NCBI RefSeq assembly: GCF_027947535.2
Contig: NZ_JAAGKO020000059.1
Span: 1-49,718 of the forward strand
Length of the DNA stretch: 49,718 nt
From: Streptantibioticus silvisoli
GTDB taxonomy: Bacteria; Actinomycetota; Actinomycetes; Streptomycetales; Streptomycetaceae
Reading direction: 5' to 3'
Shown: piece by piece, positions 23,453 to 31,404 of the stretch
How the letters are laid out: the number at the start of each line of letters is the position of its first letter
Numbering within the stretch: position 1 is the stretch's first letter
Position numbers and translations under genes: made by a program
Notes under the pieces: generated by a model
The model's database searches: none
What the model was told of the DNA's origin: nothing
The model's input: the letters and a program-made list of their open reading frames with translations, nothing else

Positions 23453-25750
23453 TCAGGTGGTGGGCTCCGGGTTGCCGCGCAACGTGGCGATCTCGCGGGT
23501 GAGTTCGTCCGCCTCATCGGTGCGGCCGAGCCGTTGCAGGCACTGCGCCTCGTCCTCGCGGGCGGCGAGGGTGTCGGCGTGCCGGGTGCCGAGCGTGCGG
23601 GCCCGGGAGGCGGCGACGGCGCGGTACTCGCCCAGCGCCTGGTCCCAGCGGGTCAGCCAGCCGAGGGCGGTGGCGACCTCGCGGCGGCTGACGAGGGTGT
23701 CGGGGTGGTCGGCGCCGAGCACCCGGGAGCGCAGGGCGCACACCTCGCGGGCCTCGACCAGCGCCTCCTCCCAGCGGCCGAGGCGGCCGAGGTTGACGCC
23801 GTAGCCGTGCCGGGCCCGCAGGGCCTGCGGGTCGTCCGGTCCGCCGGTCCTGCGGTGCGCGGCGGCCAACTCCCGGTAGGTGTCGAGGGCTTCGGGGTAG
23901 CGGCCGAGCCGGCCGAGGCAGATGCCGACCTCGTACCCGGCGGCGAGGGTGTCGGGGTGGTCGGGCCCCAGGAGCGCGGCGCGGGCCCGGCGGACCTGGC
24001 GGTACTGGTCGAGTGCGGGTTCCCAGTGCCCCAACCGGCTGAGGGCGTAGGCGAGTTCGAAGCGGGTGACCAGGGTGTCGGGGTGGTCGGGGCCGAGCAC
24101 CCGGGCCCGGGCCGCGTACACCTCGGCGGCGGTGCGGTAGGCGTCCTCGACCCGGCCGAGGCGGCCCAGGTTGTAGGCGAGGTTGTGCCGGCAGCGCAGC
24201 GTGTCGGGGTGGTCGGCGCCCATCAGCCGTTCGCGGGCGGCCAGGACCTCCTGGTAGACGCGGTGCGCCTCCTCGTGCCGGCCGAGCTGGCCGAGGACGT
24301 GCGCGGTCTCCTGGCGAGCGGCCAGCGCCTCCGGATGGTCGGCGGGACGGCCGGCGGCCACCCGTTCGTACTCGGTCAGCGCCTCGCGCGAACGGCCCGA
24401 CCGGCCCAGGGCGAAGCCGAGTTCGTACCGCCCGGCGAGGGCGTCGGGGTGGTCGGCGCCCAGCACCCGCTCGCGTTCGGCGATCAGCGCGCGGAAGGCG
24501 TCGACCGCCTCGGCCCAGCGGCCGGCCGCGCTCAGCTCCATCGCCACGCGCTGCCGGGCGGCGAACCGCGCGGCGGCCGCGGACTGCGGCACGGTCGGCG
24601 GGGTCGCGCCGCGAACGGCGGAGGCGGGCGGCGGGGCGGGCCGGCTCCCCGGCGCGGCCGGGCCGGTCGGCGCCGGCAGCGGCGCGGTGTACTGCGCCAC
24701 GGTGTGCGCGGCGGGCGGCGTGTGCGGGGCGGGCGCGGGGCGGACCGGGGAGGCGATCGGCGCGGTGCCGGTGAACCAGGTGCCGGTGAGCGAGATGGCC
24801 TCCGGCCGGTACGGACGCACCCTGCGGACCGCGACGGACTCCGCGCCGGTGCTCAACCCCTTGGCCCACGGCGGAAGTTCGCTGCCGCGGTCCAGCTCGA
24901 TCCGGATGGCGGCCAGCCGTCGGCCGATGGCGGCGGCGTCCTGCGGGCGGTCGTCGGCCTCCTTCGCGAGCAGTTCCAGGATCAACCGGTCGAGCGCCGC
25001 CGGGAGTTCGGGCCGCTTGGTGCTCGGCGGGTCGGGGGCGACGGTGCGGTGCCGGATGAGCACCGCCCACGCGTCGTCCAGGTCGAACGGCGGTGCGCCG
25101 GTGGCGAGTTCGTACAGCACGCAGCCGAACGAGTACAGGTCGCTGCGGTGGTCGACCTCGGCGCCGACGATCTGCTCGGGCGACATGTAGTGCGGGGTGC
25201 CCATCGCCATGCCGGTGCCGGTCAGCCGGGAGGTGAAGCCGGCGTCGTGGCCGAGGCGGGCGATGCCGAAGTCGCAGATCTTCACGGTGCCGTCGGACAG
25301 CCGCAGGATGTTGGCGGGCTTCAGGTCGCGGTGCACCACGCCCTGGGCGTGGGTGTAGGCCAGGGCTGCGGCGACCTGCTCGCCGATGTCGGCGAGGTCC
25401 GGCAGCGGCAGCGCCACGCCCTGCTCGTCCTCCAGCACCTGCGACAGGGTGCGGCCCTGGAGGAGTTCCATCACCAGGTAGAGCAGGCCGTCGTCGGCGC
25501 CGAAGTCGTGCACGACGGTGATGCCGCGGTGCTGGAGCCCGGCGGCCACCCGGGCCTCGCGCCGGAAGCGCTCGCGCATGATGTGCAGCCGCTGCGGGTC
25601 GCCCCCTCCGCCGAGCTGCTTGAGGCACTTGACCGCCACCTTGCGGCCGAGTTCCTCGTCCTGGCCGCGCCACACCTCGCCCATACCGCCGCGGCCGATC
25701 AGCTCGATCAGCCGGTACCGGTCCCTGATCAGCCGGTTGTCGTCCCCCAT
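23453..25750 (-). CDS. Serine/threonine protein kinase with TPR-like repeats
   Basis: 765 residues from ATG 25750. Kinase domain, residues about 12-275: glycine loop IGRGGMGEVW, Lys41, HRDLKPAN (Asp142), DFG (Asp160) and GTPHYMSPEQ. A Pro/Ala-rich linker (about 330-410) follows, then eight kinesin-light-chain-like TPR units of about 42 residues, each with a (G/A)xDHPDTLxxR and LGRLGR core. No transmembrane segment or PASTA domain is visible, so it is probably cytosolic, unlike PknB. Such kinase-TPR proteins are common in large actinobacterial genomes; the repeats likely bind partner proteins. It starts right beside the repeat array at 25815-26462. Confidence 0.92.
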   Translation of the reverse strand: MGDDNRLIRDRYRLIELIGRGGMGEVWRGQDEELGRKVAVKCLKQLGGGGDPQRLHIMRERFRREARVAAGLQHRGITVVHDFGADDGLLYLVMELLQGRTLSQVLEDEQGVALPLPDLADIGEQVAAALAYTHAQGVVHRDLKPANILRLSDGTVKICDFGIARLGHDAGFTSRLTGTGMAMGTPHYMSPEQIVGAEVDHRSDLYSFGCVLYELATGAPPFDLDDAWAVLIRHRTVAPDPPSTKRPELPAALDRLILELLAKEADDRPQDAAAIGRRLAAIRIELDRGSELPPWAKGLSTGAESVAVRRVRPYRPEAISLTGTWFTGTAPIASPVRPAPAPHTPPAAHTVAQYTAPLPAPTGPAAPGSRPAPPPASAVRGATPPTVPQSAAAARFAARQRVAMELSAAGRWAEAVDAFRALIAERERVLGADHPDALAGRYELGFALGRSGRSREALTEYERVAAGRPADHPEALAARQETAHVLGQLGRHEEAHRVYQEVLAARERLMGADHPDTLRCRHNLAYNLGRLGRVEDAYRTAAEVYAARARVLGPDHPDTLVTRFELAYALSRLGHWEPALDQYRQVRRARAALLGPDHPDTLAAGYEVGICLGRLGRYPEALDTYRELAAAHRRTGGPDDPQALRARHGYGVNLGRLGRWEEALVEAREVCALRSRVLGADHPDTLVSRREVATALGWLTRWDQALGEYRAVAASRARTLGTRHADTLAAREDEAQCLQRLGRTDEADELTREIATLRGNPEPTT

Positions 25751-25814
25751 CGTGAGCTGCTGCCCCCGTCGTGCCGCCTTGTGTCGTCCCGTGGTCGGAC
25801 CAGTATGGCCGGGC

Positions 25815-26462
25815 GGGCCGCTCCGCGTCACGGTGCCCCGGGTGGGTATGCCGCCGGCGGGGCGGGCGGCTCTGGGTGTGCGGGGTGCTCGGTGAGTGGA
25901 TCAGCGCGGAGCGGGCCGCTCTGGGTGTGCGGGGTGCTCGGTCAGTGGATCACCGAGCGGCGGGCCGCTCTCGGTGTGCGGGGTGCCCCCGGTGGGTACG
26001 CCACCGCCGGGCGGGGCGCTCGGCGTCACGGTGCTCGGTCGGTGGACCGGGCGGGTCCGTGCCAGGGTGCCCCGGTGGATACACCACCGCACGGCGGGCC
26101 GCTCTGCGTGTGCGGGGTGCCCCCCGGCGGGCACACCTCGGCCGGACGGGGCGCTCGGCGTCAGGGTGCTCGGGTCGGTGGACCACCGCCGGGCGGATCC
26201 GTACCAGGGCGCCCCGGCGAGTACACCACTGCGCGGCAGGCCGCTCCACGTCAGAGTGCCCCCCGGCGGGCACACCTCGGCCGGACGGGCACTCCACGTC
26301 AGGGTGCCCGGTCGGTGGACCGGGCGGGTCCGTGCCAGGGTGCCCCGGTGGACACGCCACCGCGCGGCGGGCCGCTCCACGTCACGATGTCCCGGCGAGT
26401 GCACCACCGTCAGGCAGCCGCTCCACGTCAGGCTGCCCCCGGCGGGCACCCCACCGCGCGGA
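25815..26462. repeat. Degenerate tandem repeat array, unit about 49 bp
   Basis: Units begin with (g/a)GGCCGCTC and contain GTGCGGGGTGC(c/t)C then GTGG(g/a)TxxxCCACCG. Unit starts at 25815, 25864, 25913 and 25962 are exactly 49 bp apart. Later starts (26013, 26096, 26148, 26238, 26287, 26369, 26416) are spaced 47-52 bp or 82-90 bp, the larger gaps holding a unit plus a partial unit with GGGCGG(g/a)TCCGT. Copies diverge by substitution, so the array is not recent. No spacers of constant length exist. Confidence 0.85.
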
Positions 26463-26658
26463 TACGGTCCCGGGCCCGGTCACTGCCGGTCTCCCGCCGT
26501 CCGCGTCCCGCCGCCGCGGTTCACCGCCGGCCCGGCCGCCCCGCCCCACCGCCCGCGGTTCACCGCCATCCCCGCGTCCCCCTCGTCCGGGGCGGCCGCA
26601 CGCCGGGGCGTACGCCCGCTGTCTGGGGGAAATCCCGTTATCCCCTGCCCGCCGGGCG

Positions 26659-26699
26659 ATGTGCTCATACCCTGGAGTCATCCGCGGGTATAACCACAT
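26659..26699. promoter_or_regulatory. Imperfect inverted repeat in the dha control region
   Basis: ATGTGCTCATACCC (26659-26672) and GGGTATAACCACAT (26686-26699) are inverted copies matching at 12 of 14 positions, 13 nt apart, about 45-85 bp before dhaK. It is a possible operator for a regulator not encoded nearby. Confidence 0.5.
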
Positions 26700-26742
26700 C
26701 AGCACATGACCGGCCTTTGTTTACACCTGCGTGGAGGATCAC

Positions 26743-27735
26743 ATGAAGATGTTGATCAATGTTCCGGAGACCGTGGTCGCCGATGGGCTGCGCGGCATGG
26801 CCGCCGCCCATCCGGAACTGACCGTCGACGTGGACAACCGCCTGGTGGTCCGGCGTGATGCCCCGGTGGCCGGCAAGGTCGGGCTGGTCTCCGGCGGCGG
26901 CAGCGGGCACGAACCGCTGCACGGCGGCTTCGTCGGCCGCGGCATGCTGGACGCCGCCTGCGCCGGGGAGATCTTCACTTCGCCGGTACCCGACCAGATG
27001 ACGCGGGCCGCCGCCGCGGTGGACAGCGGGGCCGGGGTGCTGTTCATCGTCAAGAACTACACCGGTGACGTGCTCAATTTCCAGATGGCCGCCGAGCTGG
27101 CCGAGGACGAGGGCGTGCGGATCGCGTCCGTGCTGATCAACGACGACGTCGCGGTCACCGACAGCCTCTTCACCGCCGGCCGGCGCGGTACCGGGGCCAC
27201 CTTGTTCGTGGAGAAGATCGCCGGCGCCCTCGCGGAGGAGGGCGCGCCGCTGGAGGCGGTCGCCGACCTGGCCAAGCGGATCAACGAGGCCAGCCGCAGC
27301 TTCGGCGTGGCGCTGACCGCGGTGACCACCCCGGCCAAGGGATCGCCGACGTTCGACCTGCCGGCCGGCGAGCTGGAGCTGGGGATCGGCATCCACGGCG
27401 AGCCGGGCCGCGAGCGGCGGGCGATGATGACGGCCCGCGAGATCGCCGACGCGGCCGTCGACGCCGTGCTGGAGGACCTGCGGCCGGACGGCCCGGTCCT
27501 CGCGCTGGTCAACGGCATGGGCGGCACGCCGCTGCTGGAGCTGTACGGCTTCAACGCCGAGGTGCACCGGGCGCTGGCCGAGCGCAACGTGCCGGTGGTG
27601 CGCACCCTGGTCGGCAACTACGTCACCTCGCTGGACATGGCCGGGTGCTCGCTGACCCTGTGCCGGGCCGACGACGAGACGGTCCGGCTGTGGGACGCGC
27701 CGGTCAGCACGCCGGGCCTGCGCTGGGGCTGCTGA
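26743..27735 (+). CDS. dhaK: Dihydroxyacetone kinase subunit DhaK
   Basis: 330 residues from ATG 26743 behind GGAGG with 5-nt spacing. It binds dihydroxyacetone covalently for phosphorylation by DhaL-bound ADP/ATP. Family features: SGGGSGHEPLHGGFVGRGMLDAA (His56 region), NYTGDVLNF and GIGIHGEPG with His218, the residue that forms the hemiaminal bond; its position equals that in the E. coli protein. It is the first gene of dhaKLM, so the donor is PTS phosphate via DhaM rather than free ATP. The upstream inverted repeat suggests specific transcriptional control. Confidence 0.96.
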   Translation: MKMLINVPETVVADGLRGMAAAHPELTVDVDNRLVVRRDAPVAGKVGLVSGGGSGHEPLHGGFVGRGMLDAACAGEIFTSPVPDQMTRAAAAVDSGAGVLFIVKNYTGDVLNFQMAAELAEDEGVRIASVLINDDVAVTDSLFTAGRRGTGATLFVEKIAGALAEEGAPLEAVADLAKRINEASRSFGVALTAVTTPAKGSPTFDLPAGELELGIGIHGEPGRERRAMMTAREIADAAVDAVLEDLRPDGPVLALVNGMGGTPLLELYGFNAEVHRALAERNVPVVRTLVGNYVTSLDMAGCSLTLCRADDETVRLWDAPVSTPGLRWGC

Positions 27736-27819
27736 CCGGCCCGGTTCCGCCCTTCACCGGCCGCCGTGTCCGGCCGCCGGCAGCAGTCGTAGTACGCCCA
27801 CCAGGAGGTACGCACTTCC

Positions 27820-28524
27820 ATGAACGCATCCGCCACCCCCGACGCCGGTCCGCCGGCGGGCCCGTCCGGTCCGGTGATAGACGCCGCCTTCGTGCGGCGC
27901 TGGCTGTCGGCCGCCACCAACGCGGTCGACCGTGAGGCGGACCGGCTCACCGAGCTGGACTCCGCGATAGGCGACGCCGACCACGGCGCCAACCTGCGGC
28001 GCGGCTTCACCGCCGCGTCGGCCGCCGTCGACAAGGCGCCGCCGGACACCCCGGGCGGGGTGCTGTTCCTGGTCGGACGGCAGCTGATCAGCACGGTCGG
28101 CGGCGCGTCGGGGCCGTTGTACGGCACGCTGCTGCGCACCGCCGGCAAGGAGCTGGGCGACGGCGCGACGGCCGCGCCGCAGGAGCTGAGCGCGGCGCTG
28201 CGGGCCGGGGTGGAGGGCGTGGGCCGGCTCGGCGGCGCGGCGCCCGGCGACAAGACGATGCTGGACGCGCTGATCCCCGCGGTGGACGCGCTGGCGTCGG
28301 CGCTGGAGTCCGGCGCGGGGCTGGTCCCGGCGCTGGCGGCGGCCCGGATCGCGGCCAACGAGGGCGCGCAGGCCACGGTGCCGTTGCAGGCGCGCAAGGG
28401 CCGCGCGAGCTACCTGGGGCCGCGCAGCGTCGGCCACCAGGATCCCGGTGCGACGTCGGCGGCGCTGCTGGTGTCGGCGCTGTGCCAGGTCGCGGAGGCC
28501 ACCGACGAGGAGAGTGCGGCGTGA
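27820..28524 (+). CDS. dhaL: Dihydroxyacetone kinase subunit DhaL
   Basis: 234 residues, start ATG 27820 behind AGGAGG. DhaL holds the ADP cofactor that is rephosphorylated by DhaM and passes phosphate to DHA on DhaK. The nucleotide/Mg site is clear: LDSAIGDADHGANLRRGF (Asp ligands), GGASGPLYGTLLR, APGDKTMLDALIPA and RKGRASYLGPRSVGHQDPGA. The N-terminal 20 residues are Ala/Pro-rich and unusual for the family. It is 84 nt after dhaK and overlaps dhaM by GTGA. Confidence 0.95.
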   Translation: MNASATPDAGPPAGPSGPVIDAAFVRRWLSAATNAVDREADRLTELDSAIGDADHGANLRRGFTAASAAVDKAPPDTPGGVLFLVGRQLISTVGGASGPLYGTLLRTAGKELGDGATAAPQELSAALRAGVEGVGRLGGAAPGDKTMLDALIPAVDALASALESGAGLVPALAAARIAANEGAQATVPLQARKGRASYLGPRSVGHQDPGATSAALLVSALCQVAEATDEESAA

Positions 28525-28925
28525 GCGGGCAGACGGTGGGGGTGGTGCTGGTCTCGCACAGCGCCGCGGTGGCCGCCTCGGTGGCGGAGCTGGCGGTGGG
28601 GCTGTCCGGCGGCGGCGCGGCGGTCGCGGTCCGGCCGGCGGGCGGCATGCCGGACGGCGGTCTGGGCACCAGCGCGGAGCTGATCGCGGCGGCCGTGCGG
28701 TCGGCGGAGTCCGGTGCCGGGGTCGCGGTGCTGGTGGACCTGGGCAGCGCGGTGCTGACGGTGAAGGCGCTGCTGGAGGACGGTGAGCTGCCCGACAGCG
28801 CCCGGCTGGTGGACGCGCCGTTCGTGGAGGGCGCGGTGGCGGCGGTGGTGACCGCGGGGGCGGGCGCCGACCTGGCCGCCGTGGTGGCGGCGGCCGAGGA
28901 GGCGTACACGTACCGCAAGGTGTGA
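28521..28925 (+). CDS. dhaM: DhaM-type EIIA phosphocarrier
   Basis: 134 residues from GTG 28521, overlapping the dhaL stop (GTGA). It consists of a single EIIA-mannose-like domain: GVVLVSHSAAVA with active His13, then GGMPDGGLGTS, VLVDLGSAVLTVKALLE and a C-terminal AYTYRK. It relays phosphate from HPr to DhaL-ADP. E. coli DhaM also carries HPr- and EI-like domains; these are absent here, so general PTS proteins encoded elsewhere must supply phosphate, as in other Gram-positive bacteria. Only 3 nt separate its stop from that of the convergent Nudix gene. Confidence 0.92.
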   Translation: MSGQTVGVVLVSHSAAVAASVAELAVGLSGGGAAVAVRPAGGMPDGGLGTSAELIAAAVRSAESGAGVAVLVDLGSAVLTVKALLEDGELPDSARLVDAPFVEGAVAAVVTAGAGADLAAVVAAAEEAYTYRKV

Positions 28926-28928
28926 CGG

Positions 28929-29417
28929 TCAGCCGCCGGCGGCCGGGGCGGGCTCGAACCAGGTGACCGGGTCGTCGGTGAGGGCCAGCTTGATACGGGT
29001 CAGGCACAGGTCGCTCAGCGGCGGCAGGGCGTCGAGCGCGAACCAGCCGACGTCGGTGGACTCGTCGTCGTTGACCTGCGCCTCGCCGCCGACCGCCCGG
29101 CAGCGGAAGGTGGTGGAGACGAACTGGACCCGGTCGCCGTTGGGGTAGGCGATCGGGTCCTCGGTCAGCACGCAGGCGATCCGTTCGGCCACCGCGTGGA
29201 CGGCCGTCTCCTCGTGGATCTCGCGGACCATCGCCTCGGCCGGCTGCTCACCGGGTTCCGGGATGCCGCCCACCAGGGTCCAGCAGCCGTTGTCGGACCG
29301 CCGTACCAGCAGCACGCGCTGCCGGTCGTCGAGGACGACGGCGTTGACGCCGGGCAGGAAGAGCGGGTGGTGTCCGATCATCTCCCGCAGTTCGCGCAGG
29401 AATTCTGGAATGGCCAT
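28929..29417 (-). CDS. Nudix hydrolase
   Basis: 162 residues from ATG 29417. It hydrolyses a nucleoside diphosphate linked to another group; the substrate is unknown. The Nudix box is GGIPEPGEQPAEAMVREIHEE (about residues 50-70), with the REIHEE metal-binding glutamates intact and Thr in place of the usual Gly after EE. A leading segment (MAIPEFLRELREMIGHHPLFLPGVNAVV) is typical of actinobacterial family members. TATGCT lies exactly 6 nt before ATG, so the message is probably leaderless. The stop is 3 nt from that of dhaM, with no room for a terminator. Confidence 0.9.
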   Translation of the reverse strand: MAIPEFLRELREMIGHHPLFLPGVNAVVLDDRQRVLLVRRSDNGCWTLVGGIPEPGEQPAEAMVREIHEETAVHAVAERIACVLTEDPIAYPNGDRVQFVSTTFRCRAVGGEAQVNDDESTDVGWFALDALPPLSDLCLTRIKLALTDDPVTWFEPAPAAGG

Positions 29418-29423
29418 CCCCCG

Positions 29424-29429
29424 AGCATA
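29424..29429 (-). promoter_or_regulatory. Candidate -10 box TATGCT (leaderless Nudix gene)
   Basis: TATGCT on the minus strand, 6 nt before ATG 29417. Confidence 0.5.
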
Positions 29430-29532
29430 GGAACCCCGCCTCGCGAGAGGGACGAACAGCGGCGCCGGGCGCGGCGGATCGCGACGGGCGGAGGGCCCGC
29501 GCGGCTCGCGGGCGCGGGCGTCCCGGCGGATC

Positions 29533-29659
29533 GCGGCCGTCTTCGCGGACCGCGGCCGTCTTCGCGGACCGCGGCCGTCTTCGCGGACCGCGGCGGGCGC
29601 ACGTCCCGGCCCGGGCGTCGCCGAGGGCGCGGCGCTCAGGCGTCGCCGAGGGCGCGGCG
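29533..29659. repeat. Tandem 19-bp repeats plus duplicated gene end
   Basis: Three exact units of GCGGCCGTCTTCGCGGACC at 29533-29589. Then a 21-bp element at 29614-29634 repeats exactly at 29639-29659; the second copy is the 3' end of the PH-like gene's coding sequence. Confidence 0.9.
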
Positions 29660-30208
29660 GGCGGGGTTCGGGCGCAGCCGGGCGGTGATGACGCGGACCG
29701 CGCCCTCCGCGTCGTCGACGGTGACGGTGAAGCGGCGGCCGTCGCCGAGGTCGAGGGCGAGCCCGGGGCCGCGCCGCACGACGACGGCGGTGCCCATCTC
29801 GGGCCGCCAGCGGTACCCCCAGCCGCCCCAGGTGCGCGGGGAGATCCACGGCACGATGCGGGCGGCGTCGACCTGGTCGAGCGGGATGCGGCGGCGCGGC
29901 AGCCCGATGTGGCCGCAGCGCACCTCCAGGCAGTCGTGGTCCACCCGGACGCGCACGTGGGTGAAGGCCAGGGTGCCGAAGAGCACGAGGAGCCCGGCGG
30001 CCAGGCAGCCGACGACGGACATCACCAGGGGGGCCAGTCCGGAGACCCAGGCGGAGTCGACGGCCAGTTCGATGCCGAGTGCCACGCAGCCGGCGCCGGC
30101 GACGGCCAGCAGCCACTGCCCCCGGTTGGTGGCGTGGCCGGTCCACAACGCGGACGGACGGGCCTGACCGGCCCTTTCGCCGCGCGGGTCGCTGCGGGAG
30201 TCCTCCAT
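29636..30208 (-). CDS. Membrane protein with a bacterial PH-like domain
   Basis: 190 residues from ATG 30208. Two hydrophobic helices (about residues 31-50 and 55-80) precede a C-terminal beta-rich domain of PH-like type: VRVRVDHDCLEVRCGHIGLPRRRIPLDQVDAARIV in part, then GGWGYRWRPEMGTAVVVRRGPGLALDLGDGRRF in part and TVDDAEGAVRVI. This layout is widespread in actinobacterial membrane proteins without assigned function. TACGCT lies 6 nt before ATG, consistent with leaderless transcription. The last codons lie in the duplicated 21-bp element. Confidence 0.75.
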   Translation of the reverse strand: MEDSRSDPRGERAGQARPSALWTGHATNRGQWLLAVAGAGCVALGIELAVDSAWVSGLAPLVMSVVGCLAAGLLVLFGTLAFTHVRVRVDHDCLEVRCGHIGLPRRRIPLDQVDAARIVPWISPRTWGGWGYRWRPEMGTAVVVRRGPGLALDLGDGRRFTVTVDDAEGAVRVITARLRPNPARRALGDA

Positions 30209-30214
30209 GGTTGG

Positions 30215-30220
30215 AGCGTA
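30215..30220 (-). promoter_or_regulatory. Candidate -10 box TACGCT (leaderless)
   Basis: TACGCT on the minus strand, 6 nt before ATG 30208. Confidence 0.5.
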
Positions 30221-30377
30221 CCCGCGCCGTCGCGGACGGGCACCCGGCGTGCGCCGCCGGGGTGACACGGGTGACGCCGCCGGGGTCGGCGGGCGGCGCG
30301 CGGGGTCGGCGGGCCGCGCCGCCGGGAGCACGGCGGCGGTCAGGTGTGCACCGCGGCGGCGGTGTCCGCGGGCGGTG

Positions 30378-31193
30378 TCAGCCGGCGGCGCGCAGGGCGC
30401 CGGGGACGGCGAGCGGGCGGGCGGCGGTGAGCGCGCGGCCCTCGGGGTAGGTCAGCGCGGCCGACGGCAGGGCGGCGGGCCGGCCGGCGAGTATGACGTC
30501 GAGCGTGCCGGTGGCCGGGGCGCCGGGCTCGGGCTCGGCGCCGAGGCGGCGCAGCACCTGGGCGGCGACCGCGCCGGCCGAGCCGTACAGGCTCAGCGGC
30601 CGGGTGTCGCCGCGCGGGCGCAGGGCGTCGCGGATGGGGCCGGCCACGAGTTCGTAGTGGGTGCAGCCCAGGACGACGACGGTGACGTCGGCCGGGGTGG
30701 CGGCGGCCGCGGTGGCGACGGCGGCGTCGATCGCGGCGGCGTCGGCGTGTTCCAGGGCGTCGGCGAGGCCGGGGCAGGCCACCTCGGTGACCGGGACGCC
30801 GGCCGCGAAGTCGGCGATCAGCCGGCGCTGGTAGGCGCTGCCGGTGGTGGCGGGGGTGGCCCAGATGGCGGCCGGGCGGCCCTGCGCGGCGGCCGGCTTG
30901 ATGGCCGGGACGGTGCCGATGACCGGGATGCCGGGCTCCAGGCGGGCCCGCAGCGCCGACAACGCGTGCACGGAGGCGGTGTTGCAGGCGACCACCAGGG
31001 CGTCCGGGCGGTGTGCGGCGGCGGCCTCGGCGCAGGCCAGGGCCCGTTCGGTGAGGTCGGCGGGGGTGCGCGGCCCCCAGGGCATGCTGTCGGGGTCGCT
31101 GGAGAGCACCAGGTCGGCGTCGGGGCGCAGGCGGCGCAGTGCGGCGGCCGCCGCCAGCAGGCCGATCCCGGAGTCCAGCAGCGCGATCTTCAC
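30378..31193 (-). CDS. Aspartate/glutamate racemase family protein (MurI-like)
   Basis: 271 residues from GTG 31193 behind AGAGAGG. The two catalytic Cys are present: Cys70 in VVACNTAS and Cys177 in LGCTHYE. The N-terminal ALLDSGIGLL matches the glutamate-racemase DSG motif. The usual PYG block is MPWG here, and the sequence is Ala-rich and diverged, so this may be a second, non-housekeeping paralogue rather than the essential MurI that supplies D-glutamate to peptidoglycan. Substrate is therefore open. It is not close to cell-wall genes. Confidence 0.82.
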   Translation of the reverse strand: MKIALLDSGIGLLAAAAALRRLRPDADLVLSSDPDSMPWGPRTPADLTERALACAEAAAAHRPDALVVACNTASVHALSALRARLEPGIPVIGTVPAIKPAAAQGRPAAIWATPATTGSAYQRRLIADFAAGVPVTEVACPGLADALEHADAAAIDAAVATAAAATPADVTVVVLGCTHYELVAGPIRDALRPRGDTRPLSLYGSAGAVAAQVLRRLGAEPEPGAPATGTLDVILAGRPAALPSAALTYPEGRALTAARPLAVPGALRAAG

Positions 31194-31391
31194 TTCGAAG
31201 GCCTCTCTGACGCGGGCGGTGCGACGGGCCGTCCCGGTCCGCGGGCGTCTTCGGCGCATCGCGTGCCGGAGGCGGAACGCCTGGCGGCGGGTCCGGCGAC
31301 ACCGGCCGGTACGGACGGGGTTGGTGGGCCCGGACGAGTTTATCGCGGTGTGCGTGGCGCGGCCGGTCGGTGTCCCCCGGCGGCGGTGCGG

Positions 31392-31397
31392 CAGACT
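31392..31397 (+). promoter_or_regulatory. Candidate -10 box CAGACT (leaderless HpnB-like gene)
   Basis: CAGACT followed by 7 nt and GTG 31405. The first base departs from TANNNT, so support is moderate. Confidence 0.35.
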
Positions 31398-31404
31398 GCG
31401 CGGG

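Larger units (their letters stand above)
25751..26742. other. 992-bp intergenic region dominated by a repeat array
   Basis: Between the divergent kinase and dhaK genes. The left 65 bp should hold the kinase promoter. 25815-26462 is a degenerate repeat array. 26463-26640 is GC-rich with no feature I can name. 26659-26742 holds the dha control region. Overlapping ORFs exist on both strands, but they follow the repeat and look non-coding. Confidence 0.65.

Noticed and set aside
25815-26462. CRISPR array
   Set aside because: Units are degenerate and contiguous, there are no unique spacers of constant length, and no cas genes are nearby.
25896-26693. Repeat-encoded secreted or structural protein
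   Set aside because: All three plus frames are partly open because of GC content and the 49-bp unit, which is not a multiple of three, so the frame shifts in each unit; no ribosome site supports translation.
22487-26746. Plus-strand open frame of 1419 codons across several genes
   Set aside because: It runs antisense to the chorismate mutase and kinase genes and through the repeat array; no ribosome site and no recognisable domain.
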